Source: Tuctoria greenei
Taxonomy: Eukaryota > Streptophyta > Magnoliopsida > Poales > Poaceae
DNA: 64,000 nt
Assembly (NCBI GenBank): GCA_036927565.1
Contig: JAYESD010000007.1
Span: 129,492,230-129,556,229, forward strand
Reading direction: 5' to 3'
Positions 23,354 through 35,452 of the stretch are shown one piece after another; the first letter of the stretch is position 1, and each line of letters opens with the position of its first letter. The position numbers and the translations under genes are program-made. A model generated the notes under the pieces. That model did not search any database. It saw nothing but the letters and a program-made list of their open reading frames with translations, and was not told the origin of the DNA.

Positions 23354-24704
23354 TGTAAGGATCGAAACGCCCAAGAGGGGGGTGAATTGGGCTTTCTTTC
23401 AAATTTTAAGGTAATTAAAAACTAACGACTTAAAGCCCAATTCCCTATGCGATTAATCTATGCAATCAACATAAATTTTAGTTGCGGAATGAAGATTGCA
23501 TAAATATAAAAAGGAGGGAGAGGGATGCAAACGCTCAAAGGACACGGAGACACGGAGTTTATCCCGTGGTTCGGCAAGATCACAAGGATCTTCCTACGTC
23601 CACGTTGTGGCACCCACTGAAGGGTTTTGCCACTGCCAAGTCACCGAGACAAGGGGGGTCTTCACTATTCTTCTCCGTTCGCCATCTCCGGCAAGGTGGA
23701 GCTCAAGCCTTGTACAATCATTGATCTTCCGGGCTTCCACACACACCTTGGCAAGCTCCGAAAGGATCTCTTCAACCTCTCACTAGTCTAGAGACTCCAA
23801 TCACAGAGAATGGACGCACACAAGCTTTTCTCTAGCTAGATCTAGCCTATACAAATGATCTAATGGGTGTAGAAGTGTAAGCTCTTGATCTTGAGTGCTC
23901 TTGGATGTGTTGTTAGCTTCTGAGTGTCAAGACTTTACGTAATGACTGGTTTTGGGGGTATTTAAAGCCAACCTCCCCGAAATAGCCGTTGGAAAAGTAG
24001 GCTGACAGAACTTTATTGTACACATCGGATGATCCGATGTCTCCCCCTTTGTTATCATCGGTCTAATTAAGCTGGCTGACGTCATGGTGTCAGACATGAC
24101 CGTTGTTAGACAGATGTAGCTTCATCTTCATCGTCGGATGATCCGGTGGCTCTTCCTCCAAAGTTGACTCAACCTTAATGCTTACTGGAGTAATCAACCG
24201 ATGTTTATACTTCTGTACATCGGATGATCCGGTGCTTCACTTGGTCCAATGATGTTGCAAACTGTACTGATGGACCGATGTAGCTGAGCCACACATCGGA
24301 TGATCCGGTGAGTGCTTTGCTCTGAGGTCTTCTTCTTCTGTTGACACAACTCGACCGATGTAGTCATCTCTGAGATCATCGGATGATTTGGTGGGTTCAT
24401 CTTGTTGACTTCGAGTTGTTTTGAGTTGTTCTTTTGGAATTTGAACATGGGACCTCTTTGACACTTGTTTGAATTGTTGTTCTGATAATCTTCAAGCATT
24501 GAATGATGTCAATTTAGAGCTTTCACTCCTTGTCTTCATGTGATTGATTTGAACTTAAGGTTGATTTTATATGGGTCTCCAATGTCATTTTGATTTCATT
24601 TGATTGAGTGATTATTGGGACCTTGCATTCACAAATTCATTAGTAAAATCGAATGGTTGTCATTAATCACCGAAACCGTACCTCATGGGGCCTAGATGCT
24701 TTCA
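23354..24704 (-). repeat. Copia B 3' LTR
   Basis: In element sense it is TGAAAGCATC...GATCCTTACA. A TATA-like CTTTAAATACC lies at about 23,960-23,972. Upstream of it in sense direction (24,020-24,395) is an array of CATCGGATGATCCGRTG palindromes and GACCGATG half-sites. The first copy, ACATCGGATGATCCGATGT (24,022-24,040), is a perfect 19-bp palindrome. Confidence 0.9.
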
Positions 24705-24719
24705 ATCTCCCCCTTTTTG
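24705..24719 (-). other. Polypurine tract of copia B
   Basis: In sense direction AAAAAGGGGGAGAT abuts the LTR start TGAAAGC. It is the plus-strand priming site. Confidence 0.85.
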
Positions 24720-25023
24720 GTGATTGATGACAACACAATAATTTAAAGCGCAATAGTAATGAATTTGATGGTACAATACTCAAATAGATATGCAATGAAT
24801 ACAAGATAAGACACATTGAGCTTGTAGAAATAAAATGAAATGGCGCGAAAAGCTTAATCGATTAATAACATAGGCAAATGTCACAAGTGGAAAAGTGCTT
24901 AATTAATATTACAAAAGTACTCAAGCACACAAGAATACAAAGAATATAGATAGAAATATAAACTCCCCCTGAGACTAAGATACTACTCCCCCTGACTCCT
25001 CTACCTCTTCTCCCCCTTTGGCA
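24720..25023. other. Non-coding 3' end of copia B
   Basis: About 300 bp lie between the accessory gene stop and the polypurine tract. It is AT-rich with a second purine run (in sense, GGGGGAGTAGTATC and AGGGGGAG) near 24,964-25,018. No gene is seen. Confidence 0.6.
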
Positions 25024-27225
25024 TCAAGACACCAAAAAGGGATTCGAGAGCCTACTGATCCTGAGAGCTGGAGGGATGACGAACTGGTCACCGTCGCTGT
25101 CGTCGGAGCTGGAGTCGCCCGTCGTAGCCGCTGGAGCAGAGGGAGCTAGGGGGTCCGCTGTCGATGCTGGAGAGGAGGTAGCAGGTACAGGAGGCGCCGG
25201 TGGAGCTGGAGCTGGAGGAAGCTGAGCACTGACCACAGATGCCGGCGTCTGCTGGAACAGAGTCGTCGCCGGCAGAGGAGAGTGGATCGGTGCGCTGGGT
25301 GCCAGAAGAGGTGACATGCTGATAGAGGGAATCGGTGTAGCAGGCACCTGAGCTGCACCTGGAGCCAGTCCCAGTCCAGGCTGCTGAGGTGGAAGGGCGA
25401 TCCCGGTCTGAGTGTAGAGGTTGGTGATCAACCCCAGAATCCCCATCATAGCCTGCTGAGTCTGCTGCTGCTGGTCGAGGGTACGGCGGTGCATCTGATC
25501 AACCAAGTTGGTGAACCGATCCGTATCCTCTCGCCTCTGTCGGGCTATCTCTAGCTGTAGCTCCTGCTGCTGCCTCTGAAGCTATGCCAGGTGAGCAGCC
25601 TGCTCTGCTCTGGCCTGCTCAGCCGCTAGCCTGTCCTGGCACTGCTGCTCTATCATCTGCTGAAGAAGTGACGACAGCTCTGACGGCTGTGACACCTGCG
25701 CCTCGGACACAGGAGGTGGTGTCGGTGGTGGAGCAGCTGAACCTTCTGCCTCTGCATCGTGCTGCCTCGGTGAGGGAGGAGGAGGAGGGAAGTACTCCTT
25801 GACACTGTCGTCTGTATCGCTCTCGGACCAGACGTGCTGGAGGTCTCCTCCCTGAGCTTCTGCCTCTGCTAGTCGCTCATCCTCTTTCTCCAGATCCGAC
25901 CAGTCCTCCTCGGAGAGCATCGCCCTGACCTGACGCTCAACAGGGCGGCCAAGGCGGCGGTCCCCTGGAGCTGGAGCTCGGTAGTGGCTGAACCGTGTCA
26001 CACTCTCGTCAGAGAGACGGTTGTGCGCGGCGGACCCCTTGGGAACCATCATAGTAAGCAGGTAGCTGATCCAGTGCCCATATACCTGCTGCCTCATCAT
26101 GCCCACACCGTCTGTGATCACATCCTCCATCTCGCATATGAGGACATCCACGATGTCGAACTCCATCCCGTTCATGATGTAGAACAGGAGAGTCTGCTGC
26201 AAGCTGGTGAACCCCTCCAAGTAATCAAACCTCGGCAGGAGCGTGCTGCGCAAGGCGAGGTGCACTGTGCGCGCAGCAGGAGTCAACAAAGCTGGAACCC
26301 TCGGCTGGTCAGGAGAGAAGGTAGGACCGAACAAAGAACGGATCTCCTCCAGTGGCGGTGCCACTCCTCCAGTGAGCGGCCTCCTCGGTGGATCTACCTG
26401 ACCGTAGACCTTCTCATGTACACAGGTGTCGTGCAAGTCTACTCCAAGCAACTGTCCCAACGTCTGCCTCGTCAGGTGGTAGTGCTGACCCATGAACATG
26501 AAGTCAATGGATCTTCTGCCCTTCGAGACATAGAGGGTGGCGTAGAAGACGCGGACCCAATCGTCCACATAGGCACTCCGCTCATATGCCATCAGCTCCA
26601 CCAAGCCTCGGTACCTCTCAAAGTAAGGACGGATCTCCGTCTCTGCTGCCAAAGCTAGCTGTCCCCAATCCAGATAGTTGTGTTGGAACAGCTTGTGCCC
26701 TCGATGCCTGTAGGTCTCGTAGAGAGACGCCTGAATGATAGTCCATGAGCGACTATCCACCAAAGCCTCTCTAGGCTGCGGGTACCACTCCTCAAGCAGC
26801 ACATTCCATCTAAGCTTGTGAAGCTGCTTGGCCTTCATCTTCCGGTAGTCGGTCAACCGAACTCCTTCAGCGACATGGACAATGGTGTCCATCTCGTAGA
26901 TCGCACGCTGGGCCTCCCTGTCCTCACGATGGTTGGCAGCCATCGGTCTCGGACGAGGAGCTGCCGGAGGATGACCCCCACGGGTCCGGGCGGAGCGCCG
27001 GCGGATGAGAGGCTCAACCGGCTCCTCCTCGGCCTCGGAGTCGTCAATAACGGGAGGCTGCCTTGGACGAGTCTCACGGATCCTTAGCGACCCTCCTCGG
27101 CCACGCTCACGCTCCTCGGCGGCGCGAGCGGCCATCAAGGCCTTCTTCTCCTCCTTTGACAACTTTTGCTTCTTCGCGGCCGGCTCCGCGATAGCCTTGC
27201 TCTTGTTCTTCTTGTCACGAGCCAT
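25024..27225 (-). pseudogene. Accessory gene of copia B (one nonsense codon)
   Basis: It would encode 733 residues in one frame, broken only by TAG at 25,582-25,584 (codon 548). I chose the ATG at 27,225 because copy C has a matching ATG with a stop codon directly upstream. Residues 1-30 are Lys-rich and contain EPAAKKQKLSK, which resembles a c-Myc-type nuclear localisation signal. An Arg/Glu coiled stretch and an acidic patch follow. Residues about 105-395 form a conserved helical domain (FMFMGQHYHLTRQTLGQLLG, LLFYIMNGMEFDIVDV) resembling the ATHILA ORF1 / putative plant transposon protein families. Next come an acidic-proline linker, a Gln-rich coiled coil at about 505-600 and a Pro/Ala-rich tail. 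There is no signal peptide or membrane helix, so it is not envelope-like. Function is unknown. Confidence 0.7.
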
Positions 27226-27675
27226 TGCGATGCGCGAGAGCTCAGAGTCGATGAAGGAGATGACATGGAGATCAACGGGGTCGCGAAACCCTAGCGGCGA
27301 TGAATGCACCGCGACGGCAAGTATGCGCGGGGCGGCGGAGGCGCTGTGGCGATGGGGAAGAGCGTTGGCGGCGCTTGGATGCGGTGGCAAGTGGTGGAGG
27401 AGGCGATTGGTGAGGCGGCAGCGCTTGGAGGTGAGGCGGCAGCGCGGGTGTGTGACGGCGGGATGGAGACGGCGGCACGGGTGTGTGACGGCGGGATGGA
27501 GACGGTGGCGCGGTTAGCGGCGGCGGCGCTGTGGTGAGGGCGGCGGCTGGAGACGGCGGCGGCGGCCTGTGGGCGGCGGCGGCGGCGACGGCGCGGTGAG
27601 AGGAGGTGGCGGCGTGTGAGAGTTGGCGGTGGCGGCGTCGGGATCGGGAGAGAGAAAGGCGAGGGGGTATGGCCG
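27226..27675 (-). promoter_or_regulatory. GC-rich leader of the copia B accessory gene
   Basis: About 450 bp between a TATA-like box and the ATG are dominated by CGG/GCC repeats and very CpG-rich, in contrast to the AT-rich flanks. In sense direction it reads like the 5' leader of a grass gene. Open frames here are low-complexity Pro/Arg/Ala and are not credible proteins. Confidence 0.45.
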
Positions 27676-28066
27676 ATTTAAATAGTGGGTCCCAAACCCT
27701 AGCCAAATTTTTAACACTGGATGGACCGATGTTAGATGGGATGTACATCGGTCGAATGCCAGAGTAAGGATATTCAAAAATTGCTGCTGACATCGGATGG
27801 ACCGACGTTTAGGGTTTGGATCATCGATCGAATGGCACAGTAAGGGTGTTCAAAAGAGGGATGTTGACACCGGATGGTCCGACGTTGGAGGAAGTAACAT
27901 CGGTGGAATTGACCACAGCTCCAGAATAGAGAACACCAGATGGACCGATGTTTTTTGGAATGAACGCATCGGATCATTTGAGATTCTGACTGAACTGGCC
28001 CTTGAAGATTGAACACCTATTGGTCCGATGAGTAATTGACCTGGACATCGGACAATCCGATGACTA
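27676..28066 (-). promoter_or_regulatory. Candidate internal promoter with palindrome cluster, copia B
   Basis: In sense order from 28,066 down there are about ten CATCGG/CCGATG-type sites, some paired as palindromes (GCATCGG variants, ACATCGGACAATCCGATG at 28,046-28,063, CACCGGATGGTCCGACG near 27,869-27,885). Then come a telo-box (AAACCCTA on the + strand at 27,694-27,701) and a TATA-like TATTTAAAT (27,676-27,684 reversed). The layout repeats in copy C. The promoter function is inferred. Confidence 0.5.
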
Positions 28067-28761
28067 CAGAACAAAAACATCCCATATATGTCCTTTGACC
28101 AAACAACCAAGCAAAGAGAAACACATGTCTTAGGACTTTCTGGGCAACCCCTTACCCCTCAAAAAGCTAATATGCCAATAACTTGGCTAATCCTTAAAGC
28201 AAATGGAACACTGAGAAAGATAGGAGGAAAATATCCAAATAAAATGTAAGGCCCATGCTTTGTGAGGTAGAGTATGAAGACTTCTATCTCTTTGAAGCAT
28301 GTTCCTCTAGGCATTAACGCACCTAACATTTTGTTCTTTCCACCTTATATGAGTTGAGATATTGCATTTCAAACAAGTCTCTTTCTCATGAGGTAGGCTC
28401 CCCTTTGTGACAATCTACCGTATGCAATGCCAAACATTTTATAATGCAAGAAATAGTAAGTCTATATGGCAGGCATCATGCAAGACATAAAATAAATCTA
28501 TCTTTCCAAGTTTGAACCTTTCAAAGGCTTCTTCAGGGAGATCTACTCTCCAAGCCTTGGGAAACCCAAAAGAACCACCATCCCAAGCTAACCCTTGCTC
28601 ACCCCTATCCTTTGAGAGTTAGGCAAGACCTATATGATATGCATTCTTACATGAAGTTTGTTGAATCTAGCACATTTAATTCACTCCTAAGCCTAGAAAA
28701 AGTTTTCTCATCAAGTGGTTTAGTGAAGATATCCGCCAATTGTTCTTCGGACCTAACACCT
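28067..28761. other. Non-coding spacer between pol and internal promoter, copia B
   Basis: About 700 bp show no ORF. The sequence is AT-rich and closely matched by 40,741-41,298 in copia C. No hairpin or motif cluster stands out. Confidence 0.6.
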
Positions 28762-31700
28762 CTAAGAGATGTCTCCCTTAGCTTCATGGTCCCTTAAGAA
28801 ATGATGGCGAATATCAATGTGCTTAGTGCGGGAGTGTTGAACGGGGTTTTTAGCTATCTTAACCGCACTTTCATTGTCACAAAGGAGAGGCACACAACCA
28901 AGTTTAATACCAAAGTCCAAAAGGGTTTGTTTCATGTAAAGAATTTGGGCACAACATGCACCGGCCGCAATGTATTCCGCTTCCGCCGTGGACAAAGCGA
29001 CGGAATTTTGCTTCTTGCTAGACCAAGATACTAGGGAACGCCCAAGAAAGTGGCACCCACCGGAGGTACTCTTGCGATCCACACGGCATCCGGCAAAGTC
29101 CGAATCCGAGTATCCCAAGAGGTGGAAGGTTGTACCTTTAGGGTACCACAAGCCCACACTAGGAGTATGCTTAAGATACCTAAGTATCCTAAAGACCGCC
29201 TTCCTATGCGATTCTTTAGGTGCCGCTTGAAAGCGAGCACATAAGCATACACTAAACATGATATCGGGCCTAGATGCGGTAAGATAAAGCAATGAACCAA
29301 TCATAGAACGGTAGTGAGATTGGTCAATAGGTTTACCGTCCTTATCCGCGTTGAGATGGCAATTTGTTGCCATTGGAGTGCTTCTTGAGCTACAATCTCC
29401 CATCTCAAATTTCTTCAAGAGGTCCTTGGTGTACTTCTCTTGATAGACGAAGGTTACCTCTTGAAGTTGCTTGATTTGGAATCCAAGGAAGAAGTTGAGC
29501 TCACCAATCATTGACATCTCGAATTCCCTAGACATCATTTTGCCAAACTCATGGCTAAAAGCTTCGTTAGTTGAACCAAAAATAATGTCATCAACATAAA
29601 TTTGACAAATGAACAAATCTCCGTTGATGTCTTTGGTGAAGAGTGTGGTGTCCACCCTCCCGATCTTGAATCCTTGCATGATGAGGAAGTCCCGTAGTCG
29701 TTCATACCACGCCCTAGGTGCTTGCTTGAGCCCGTAGAGCACCTTGTGCAACCTATACACATGATTAGGATTTCTCGGATCTTCAAACCCGGGAGGTTGT
29801 TCAACATAAACAAGCTCGTTAATGTTTCCATTAAGAAAGGCACTTTTCACATCCATTTGATAAAGTCTAATATTATGATGTGAAGCAAAAGCAAGGAGTA
29901 TACGAATTGCCTCTAACCGGGCGACCGGAGCAAATGTCTCCCCAAAGTCTAGTCCTTCAACTTGCGAGAACCCTTTGGCCACAAGTCTTGCCTTGTTGCG
30001 GACCACAACGCCATTCTCATCTTGTTTGTTGCGGTACACCCACTTTGTTCCGATGATGTTCTTGTCCTTGGGTCGCTCCTCCAACACCCAAACTTCATTG
30101 CGGATGAAGTTGTTGAGTTCTTCTTGCATTGCCATCACCCAATTTGGGTCTTGGAGCGCTTCCTCAATGTGAGTGGGTTCTACACATGAAACAAAAGAGT
30201 AGTGCTCACAAAACGAAGCAACGTGGCGAGAACGTGTACTTACACCCCTTGACGGACTTCCAATTATTTGATCCATTGGATGCGCCTTGGAGATGCGTCC
30301 ATGCCTCATAAGCGGTTGTGAAGCACTTGGCGAAGGTGATGCGTGTTGCTCCCCTTGTGGTTGGACTTGATCATGGACTTCTTCTTCTTGATGTTGTTGT
30401 GCTTGTGAGTCTTGAGTCGGCAATGGATCATCCTTCTCTTCTTCGTCAACTTGAGGCGCCATAGAGGTGTTGTTGTTGGAACTTGAAGCTCCCCCTTGAT
30501 CATGGCTCTCCTCAACTTCCGGCTTGATGTCTCCAATGGTCATGTTCTTCATGGCTTCTCGTAGAGGCTCATCATCTATTTCATCATGACCAAAACTCTC
30601 CTCTTGGGAGCCATTAGATTCATCAAACTCAACATCACAACTTTCTTCAACTAAACCGGAGGTTTGGTTGAATACTCGATATGCTTTTGAGTTTGATGCA
30701 TAACCAAGAAATATACCAACATCACATCTTCTTTCAAACTTACCGAGCCTTTTCTTGCGGTAGATGTAGCACTTGCATCCAAAGACTTGAAAGTAGGAGA
30801 TGTTGGGCTTTCTCCCAATAAGAAGCTCGTACTGGGTCTTTTGAAGTAGGCGATGTAGGTAGACCCTATTGGTGGAATGGCATGCCGTGTTGATCGCTTC
30901 GGCCCAAAACTTCTCCGACGTGCCGTAGTCATCAAGCATTGCTCTTGCAAGAGTGATGAGTGTCTTGTTCTTCCTTTCAACGACATCGTTTTGTTGGGGG
31001 GGTGTATGTGGCCGAAAACTCATGTTTTACTCCTTCACGGTCACACCACTTCCCAATGTTGTAGTTTTTGAATTCGGTGCTGTTGTCACTCCGGACCTTG
31101 ATGATAGGAAGTTGAAATTCCCTTTGAGCGCGGTTGGCGAAGGTCTTGAACACTTCCGGAGTCTCACTCTTGTCACCTAGAAATAGAGTCCTAGCATAGC
31201 GAGAATAGTCATCAACAATAATGAGACAATGGAGGTTACCGCCAAGACTTTGGTATGTGTACGGTCCGAAGAGGTCCATGTGGAGTAGCTCAAGTGGCTT
31301 GGAGGTTGACACCATTGTCTTCATTGGGTGGTGTGAAGCAACTTGCTTCCCGGCTTGACAAGCACTACAAAGCTTGTTCTTCTCAAACGTCACATCCTTC
31401 ACGCCGGTCACCATCCCAAGCTTGAATGACTTCTTGAGTTTGCTCATCCCAATGTGTGCTATGCGTCGGTGCCATAGCCAACCCAAGCTTGTCTTAGTGA
31501 AAAGACAAGTGGTTAAGCTAGCTTTTTTGTTGGAGAAGTCTACTAGGTAGAGATGTCCATGCCAAAATCCTTTGAAGATTAGCTCTTTGCTTGCCTCACT
31601 ACTCACAACAACATCATTCTTGCTAAATGTGCATGTTAGTCCAAGATCATATAGTTGTGCAATAGAAAGTAAACTAAAGCTAAGTGACTTAACATACAAC

Positions 31701-31897
31701 ACATTTGAAATGGATAAATCTTTTGAAATAGCAATTTTACCTAACACTATTACTTTACCCTTAGAGTTATCACCAAAGGTGACTTGTTCATGATTATCGG
31801 GGTTTTCTATGGTGGTGAACATACCATCATTGCCGGTCATGTGTTGAGTGCACCCGCTATCGAGTACCCAATGCTTTCCTCCGGCTTTGTAGTTCAC
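28762..31897 (-). pseudogene. Copia B pol (two frameshifts)
   Basis: The frame starts at 31,897, right after a TAG, with PR (VLDSGCTQHM). IN follows, with WHRRIAHIG, CSACQAGK and an intact first catalytic Asp in LHMDLFGP. A one-base expansion in a G-run near 30,996 (seven G on the + strand) shifts the frame. The remainder runs 31,023-28,762: the third acidic residue region, RT with [11 protein letters not shown] and YVDDIIFG, and RNase H with [17 protein letters not shown] two-base deletion at 28,762 brings a TAG, removing the last 30 or so residues compared with copy C. The protein is not functional as encoded. Confidence 0.88.
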
Positions 31898-31911
31898 CTA
31901 CACACATGAAT

Positions 31912-34041
31912 TCAATTTTTGGCTTTAGGAACCCAAGCCAACTTAGGTCCTTGTATGTGTGATACAAGTGTTTTTGGGACCCAAAGTTGCTTGGGGAGCT
32001 TCCCCTTCATGCCCTTCATGTCTTTGCCAATGAACCTAGCCTTCACCTTGCCTTGTACTTTACTCAAGAGATAATAATGATCATTGAAAGTAGATTTATA
32101 GTTAGTGGGCAATTTAGGAGAAGGTCGGTTAGGAAGAGGACACTCCCTTGTGTGGTGACCGGTGACCTCACAATGTTGGCAATAAGAACCAACTTCCTTG
32201 ATGAAGCTTGTTCTAAGCTCCGGTGAGGGCACCTTTCCTTTGTTAGGCACCGGGAAGGATCCTAGTCCTCTCTTGTTGAAGGCTTTTGCTTGTTGGAAGA
32301 GGATTTCCTTGTTCTTGACTTCACTTTTTGAAAGTCTAGCCACACTAGTGCGGAGACTCTCAATTTCTTCCAACAAGTCCTTCTCCCTAGCATTAGCTTT
32401 CAAAGGCAAAGACTTGTTCAAGGCATTAGTGACATGAGAAGTTGTAATGGATATCCTATCATTAAGAGTTTGTTTCTCTGCATTTTTCAACTCTTGATCA
32501 AGCACGTCATGAGCAATGTTAAGTGTTTGATATTCTTGTGTTAGCTTGTTGTGCTCTTCCAAGAGAGTTTGGTGTGCTATGTTAAGCTCATCATTATCTA
32601 ACTTGATTTTAGCATTTTATTCCTCAATTTGCTTGACATGAGATTTGAGCGTGTCATGCTCTTTGAGTATGCTTTCATACTTGTCAAGCAAATCAAGGTT
32701 AGCACTCTCAAGCCTAGCACGAGTTTCTTCAAGAGTTTTAACCTTACTCTTTTCTCTCTTAATGATAGCATGATATTCATTTATCAAAGAAGTTAAATCA
32801 TCGGGGGAAACCTCATCATCACTAGAGTCGTCACATACCTTGGTGTTACCTTTAGCCATGAGGCACATGGCCGGTGGATGAAGAGGTGAGTCATCATTGT
32901 TGGCAATGGCGAGGCCGGCCAAGCTTTCTTCCTCTACTTCACTCTCTTCATCAATTGTTTCTTCATCGGTGACCCATTCATTTGCCTCACACATGAACAC
33001 CTTTTGTGGGCCATTTCTCTTCTTTGGGAAGAGTCTTGCCTTCTTGCCCTTGTCTTGTTTCTTCTTCCCAAAGGCTATTGGTTTGGGTTTGACCTCTTCT
33101 TCATCATCATCACTTTCTTCAAGCTTGCGATGCTTGCCCTTGTAGTTCTCTCTCCTTTTGTCCGGTTTTGGACAATCATAGGAGATGTGGCCTTGATCAC
33201 CTCAATTGTAGCAAGTCTTGTGATCGTCTCTTCTTGGTAGAAATGCTTTCTTCTTGGGATCAAAGGTGTATCCCTTCTTGGTGATCTTGGAGTTCAAGCG
33301 TGAGAACTTTCTCATCATCAAAGCAAGCTCATCATCATCATCTTCGCTTGATACTTGCTCTTCTTCACTTGAGCTAGGCTCAACCATCTTCTTCTTCTTG
33401 AAGCTTGCTTTCTTGGTGGAGGACTTTAGAGCAATTGTTCTTGAGGATGATTGCTCCATCATCCCAAGTACACTCATCTCATGAGCGTGTATCTCTCCAA
33501 TGAGCTCTAAAACCTCAATGTGGTCAAGTGACTCCTTTTGGAGCATGGAGTTGATGATGTTGTACTTTGGCTTGGGAAGAAGCATGAGGATCTTATGGTT
33601 GATGAGTCCCTTGCCAAGAGACGCAATGTCAAGAGCATTAATCTCCTCAATAAGAACATTTAAGCGTGAAAACATTTCATTAACATTTTCATGGGGAAGC
33701 ATCTTAAATTCATCATATTTTGCTTTATGCATGTGATATTTAAGTTCCTTTACACGAGATGAACCCTCATGAATTTCTATCAAGCAAGCCCAAATTTCAC
33801 AAGCCTTTTCCTTACTAGCAATCCTAGAAAAGACATCTTTACTTATGCACTCATAGATTGCATTCCTAGCCTTAGCATCCCATTTAATTTGATCACCAAC
33901 ATAATTTTGTTCTCCAAACCCCGCATGAGTCGCTTCCCATACTTCGGGAGCAATAGCCTCTAGGTAAGCGCGCATGCGTGCTTTCCAACAGGCAAAGTTC
34001 TTGCCCTTGAAGATAGGAACCGGACCCCCAACCTTGGCCAT
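31912..34041 (-). pseudogene. Copia B gag (nonsense codons)
   Basis: The ATG at 34,041 follows the PBS by about 45 bp. The N-terminal Gag domain (WKARMRAYLEAI, WACLIEIHEGSSRVKEL) is intact. The zinc knuckle is cut because its second Cys codon has become TGA (CYN*GDQGH, 33,202-33,204). A further stop lies near 32,617. The coiled-coil region and the second knuckle (CQHCEVTGHHTREC) continue to the normal end at 31,912. Copy C shows the unbroken version. Confidence 0.85.
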
Positions 34042-34087
34042 TTTCGCTCTCTAGCGGTGAAGCTAGAATGATCCTATGAGCAACCTC

Positions 34088-34099
34088 GCTCTGATACCA
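34088..34099 (-). other. Primer binding site of copia B
   Basis: TGGTATCAGAGC in sense direction, identical to the tRNA-iMet complement, sits 2 bp from the 5' LTR. Confidence 0.92.
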
Positions 34100-34101
34100 A
34101 T

Positions 34102-35452
34102 TGTAAGGATCGAAACGCCCAAGAGGGGGGGTGAATTGGGCTTTCTTTCAAATTTTAAGGTAATTAAAAACTAACGACTTAAAGCCCAATTCCCTATGCG
34201 ATTAATCTATGCAATCAACATAAATTTTAGTTGCGGAATGAAGATTGCATAAATGTAAAAAGGAGGGAGAGGGATGCAAACGCTCAAAGGACACTGAGAC
34301 ACGGAGTTTATCCCGTGGTTCGGCAAGATCACAAGGATCTTCCTACGTCCACGTTGTGGCACCCACCGAAGGGTTTTGCCACTCCCAAGTCACCGAGACA
34401 AGGGGGTCTTCACTATTCTTCTCCGTTCGCCATCTCCGGCAAGGTGGAGCTCAAGCCTTGTACAATCCTTGATCTTTCGGGCTTCCACACACACCTTGGC
34501 AAGCTCCGGAAGGATCTCTTAAACCTCTCACTAGTCTAGAGACTCCAATCACAAAGAATGGACGCACACAAGCTTTTCTCTAGCTAGATCTAGCCTATAC
34601 AAATGATCTAATGGGTGTAGAAGTGTAAGCTCTTGATCTTGAGTGCTCTTGGATGTGTTGTTAGCTTCTGAGTGTCAAGACTTTACGTAATGACTGGTTT
34701 TGGGGGTATTTAAAGCCAACCTCCCCGAAATAGCCGTTGGAAAAGTAGGCTGACAGAACTTTATTATACACATCGGATGATCCGATGTCTCCCCCTTTGT
34801 TATCATCGGTCTAATTAAACTGGCTGACGTCATGGTGTCAGATATGACCGTTGTTAGACCGATGTAGCTTCATCTTCATCGCCGGATGATCCGGTGGCTC
34901 TTCCTCCAGAGTTGACTCAACCTTAATGCTTACTGGAGTAATCAACCGATGTTTATACTTCTGTACATCGGATGATCCGGTGCTTCACTTGGTCCAATGA
35001 TGTTGCAAACTGTACTGATGGACCGATGTAGCTGAGCCACACATCAGATGATCCGGTGAGTGCTTTGCTCTGAGGTCTTCTTCTTCTGTTGACACAACTC
35101 GACCGATGTAGTCATCTCTGAGATCATCAGATGATCTGGTGGGTTCATCTTATTGACTTCGAGTTGTTTTGAGTTGTTCTTTTGGAATTTGAACATGGGA
35201 CCTCTTTGACACTTGTTTGAATTGTTGTTCTGATAATCTTCAAGCATTGAATGATGTCAATTTAGAGCTTTCACTCCTTGTCTTCATGTGATTGATTTGA
35301 ACTTAAGGTTGATTTTATATGGGTCTCCAATGTCATTTTGATTTCATTTGATTGAGTGATTATTGGGACCTTGCATTCACAAATTCATTAGTAAAATCGA
35401 ATGGTTGTCATTAATCACCGAAACCGTACCTCATGGGGCCTAGATGCTTTCA
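34102..35452 (-). repeat. Copia B 5' LTR
   Basis: The 1,351-bp partner of 23,354-24,704. The palindrome array lies at about 34,768-35,145. Some differences between the LTRs fall on CG sites inside the palindromes, for example CATCGGATG in the 3' LTR against CATCAGATG here. Confidence 0.92.

Larger units (their letters stand above)
23354..35452 (-). mobile_element. Copia B: SIRE/Maximus-like element with accessory gene
   Basis: A 12,099-bp element in minus orientation has two 1,351-bp LTRs that differ by about 20 substitutions plus single-base indels by eye (about 1.5%). In sense order it has the PBS, gag, pol, a non-coding stretch with CATCGG-type motifs, an accessory gene and the polypurine tract. 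Gag and pol carry several disabling mutations, so it depends on other copies. It is a sister of copia C at 36,063-48,137. The insertion site is the antisense ORF of the Tat element. Confidence 0.92.

Noticed and set aside
25024..27225. Envelope protein in copia B and C.
   Set aside because: No signal peptide, transmembrane helix or Cys pattern is visible; the protein is charged and carries an NLS-like segment.
27272..27793. Long Pro/Arg/Ala-rich open frames on both strands in the GC-rich leader (also 39,878-40,477).
   Set aside because: They are by-products of CGG/GCC-rich DNA: all frames stay open, composition is low-complexity, and the sequences are not conserved between copies B and C.
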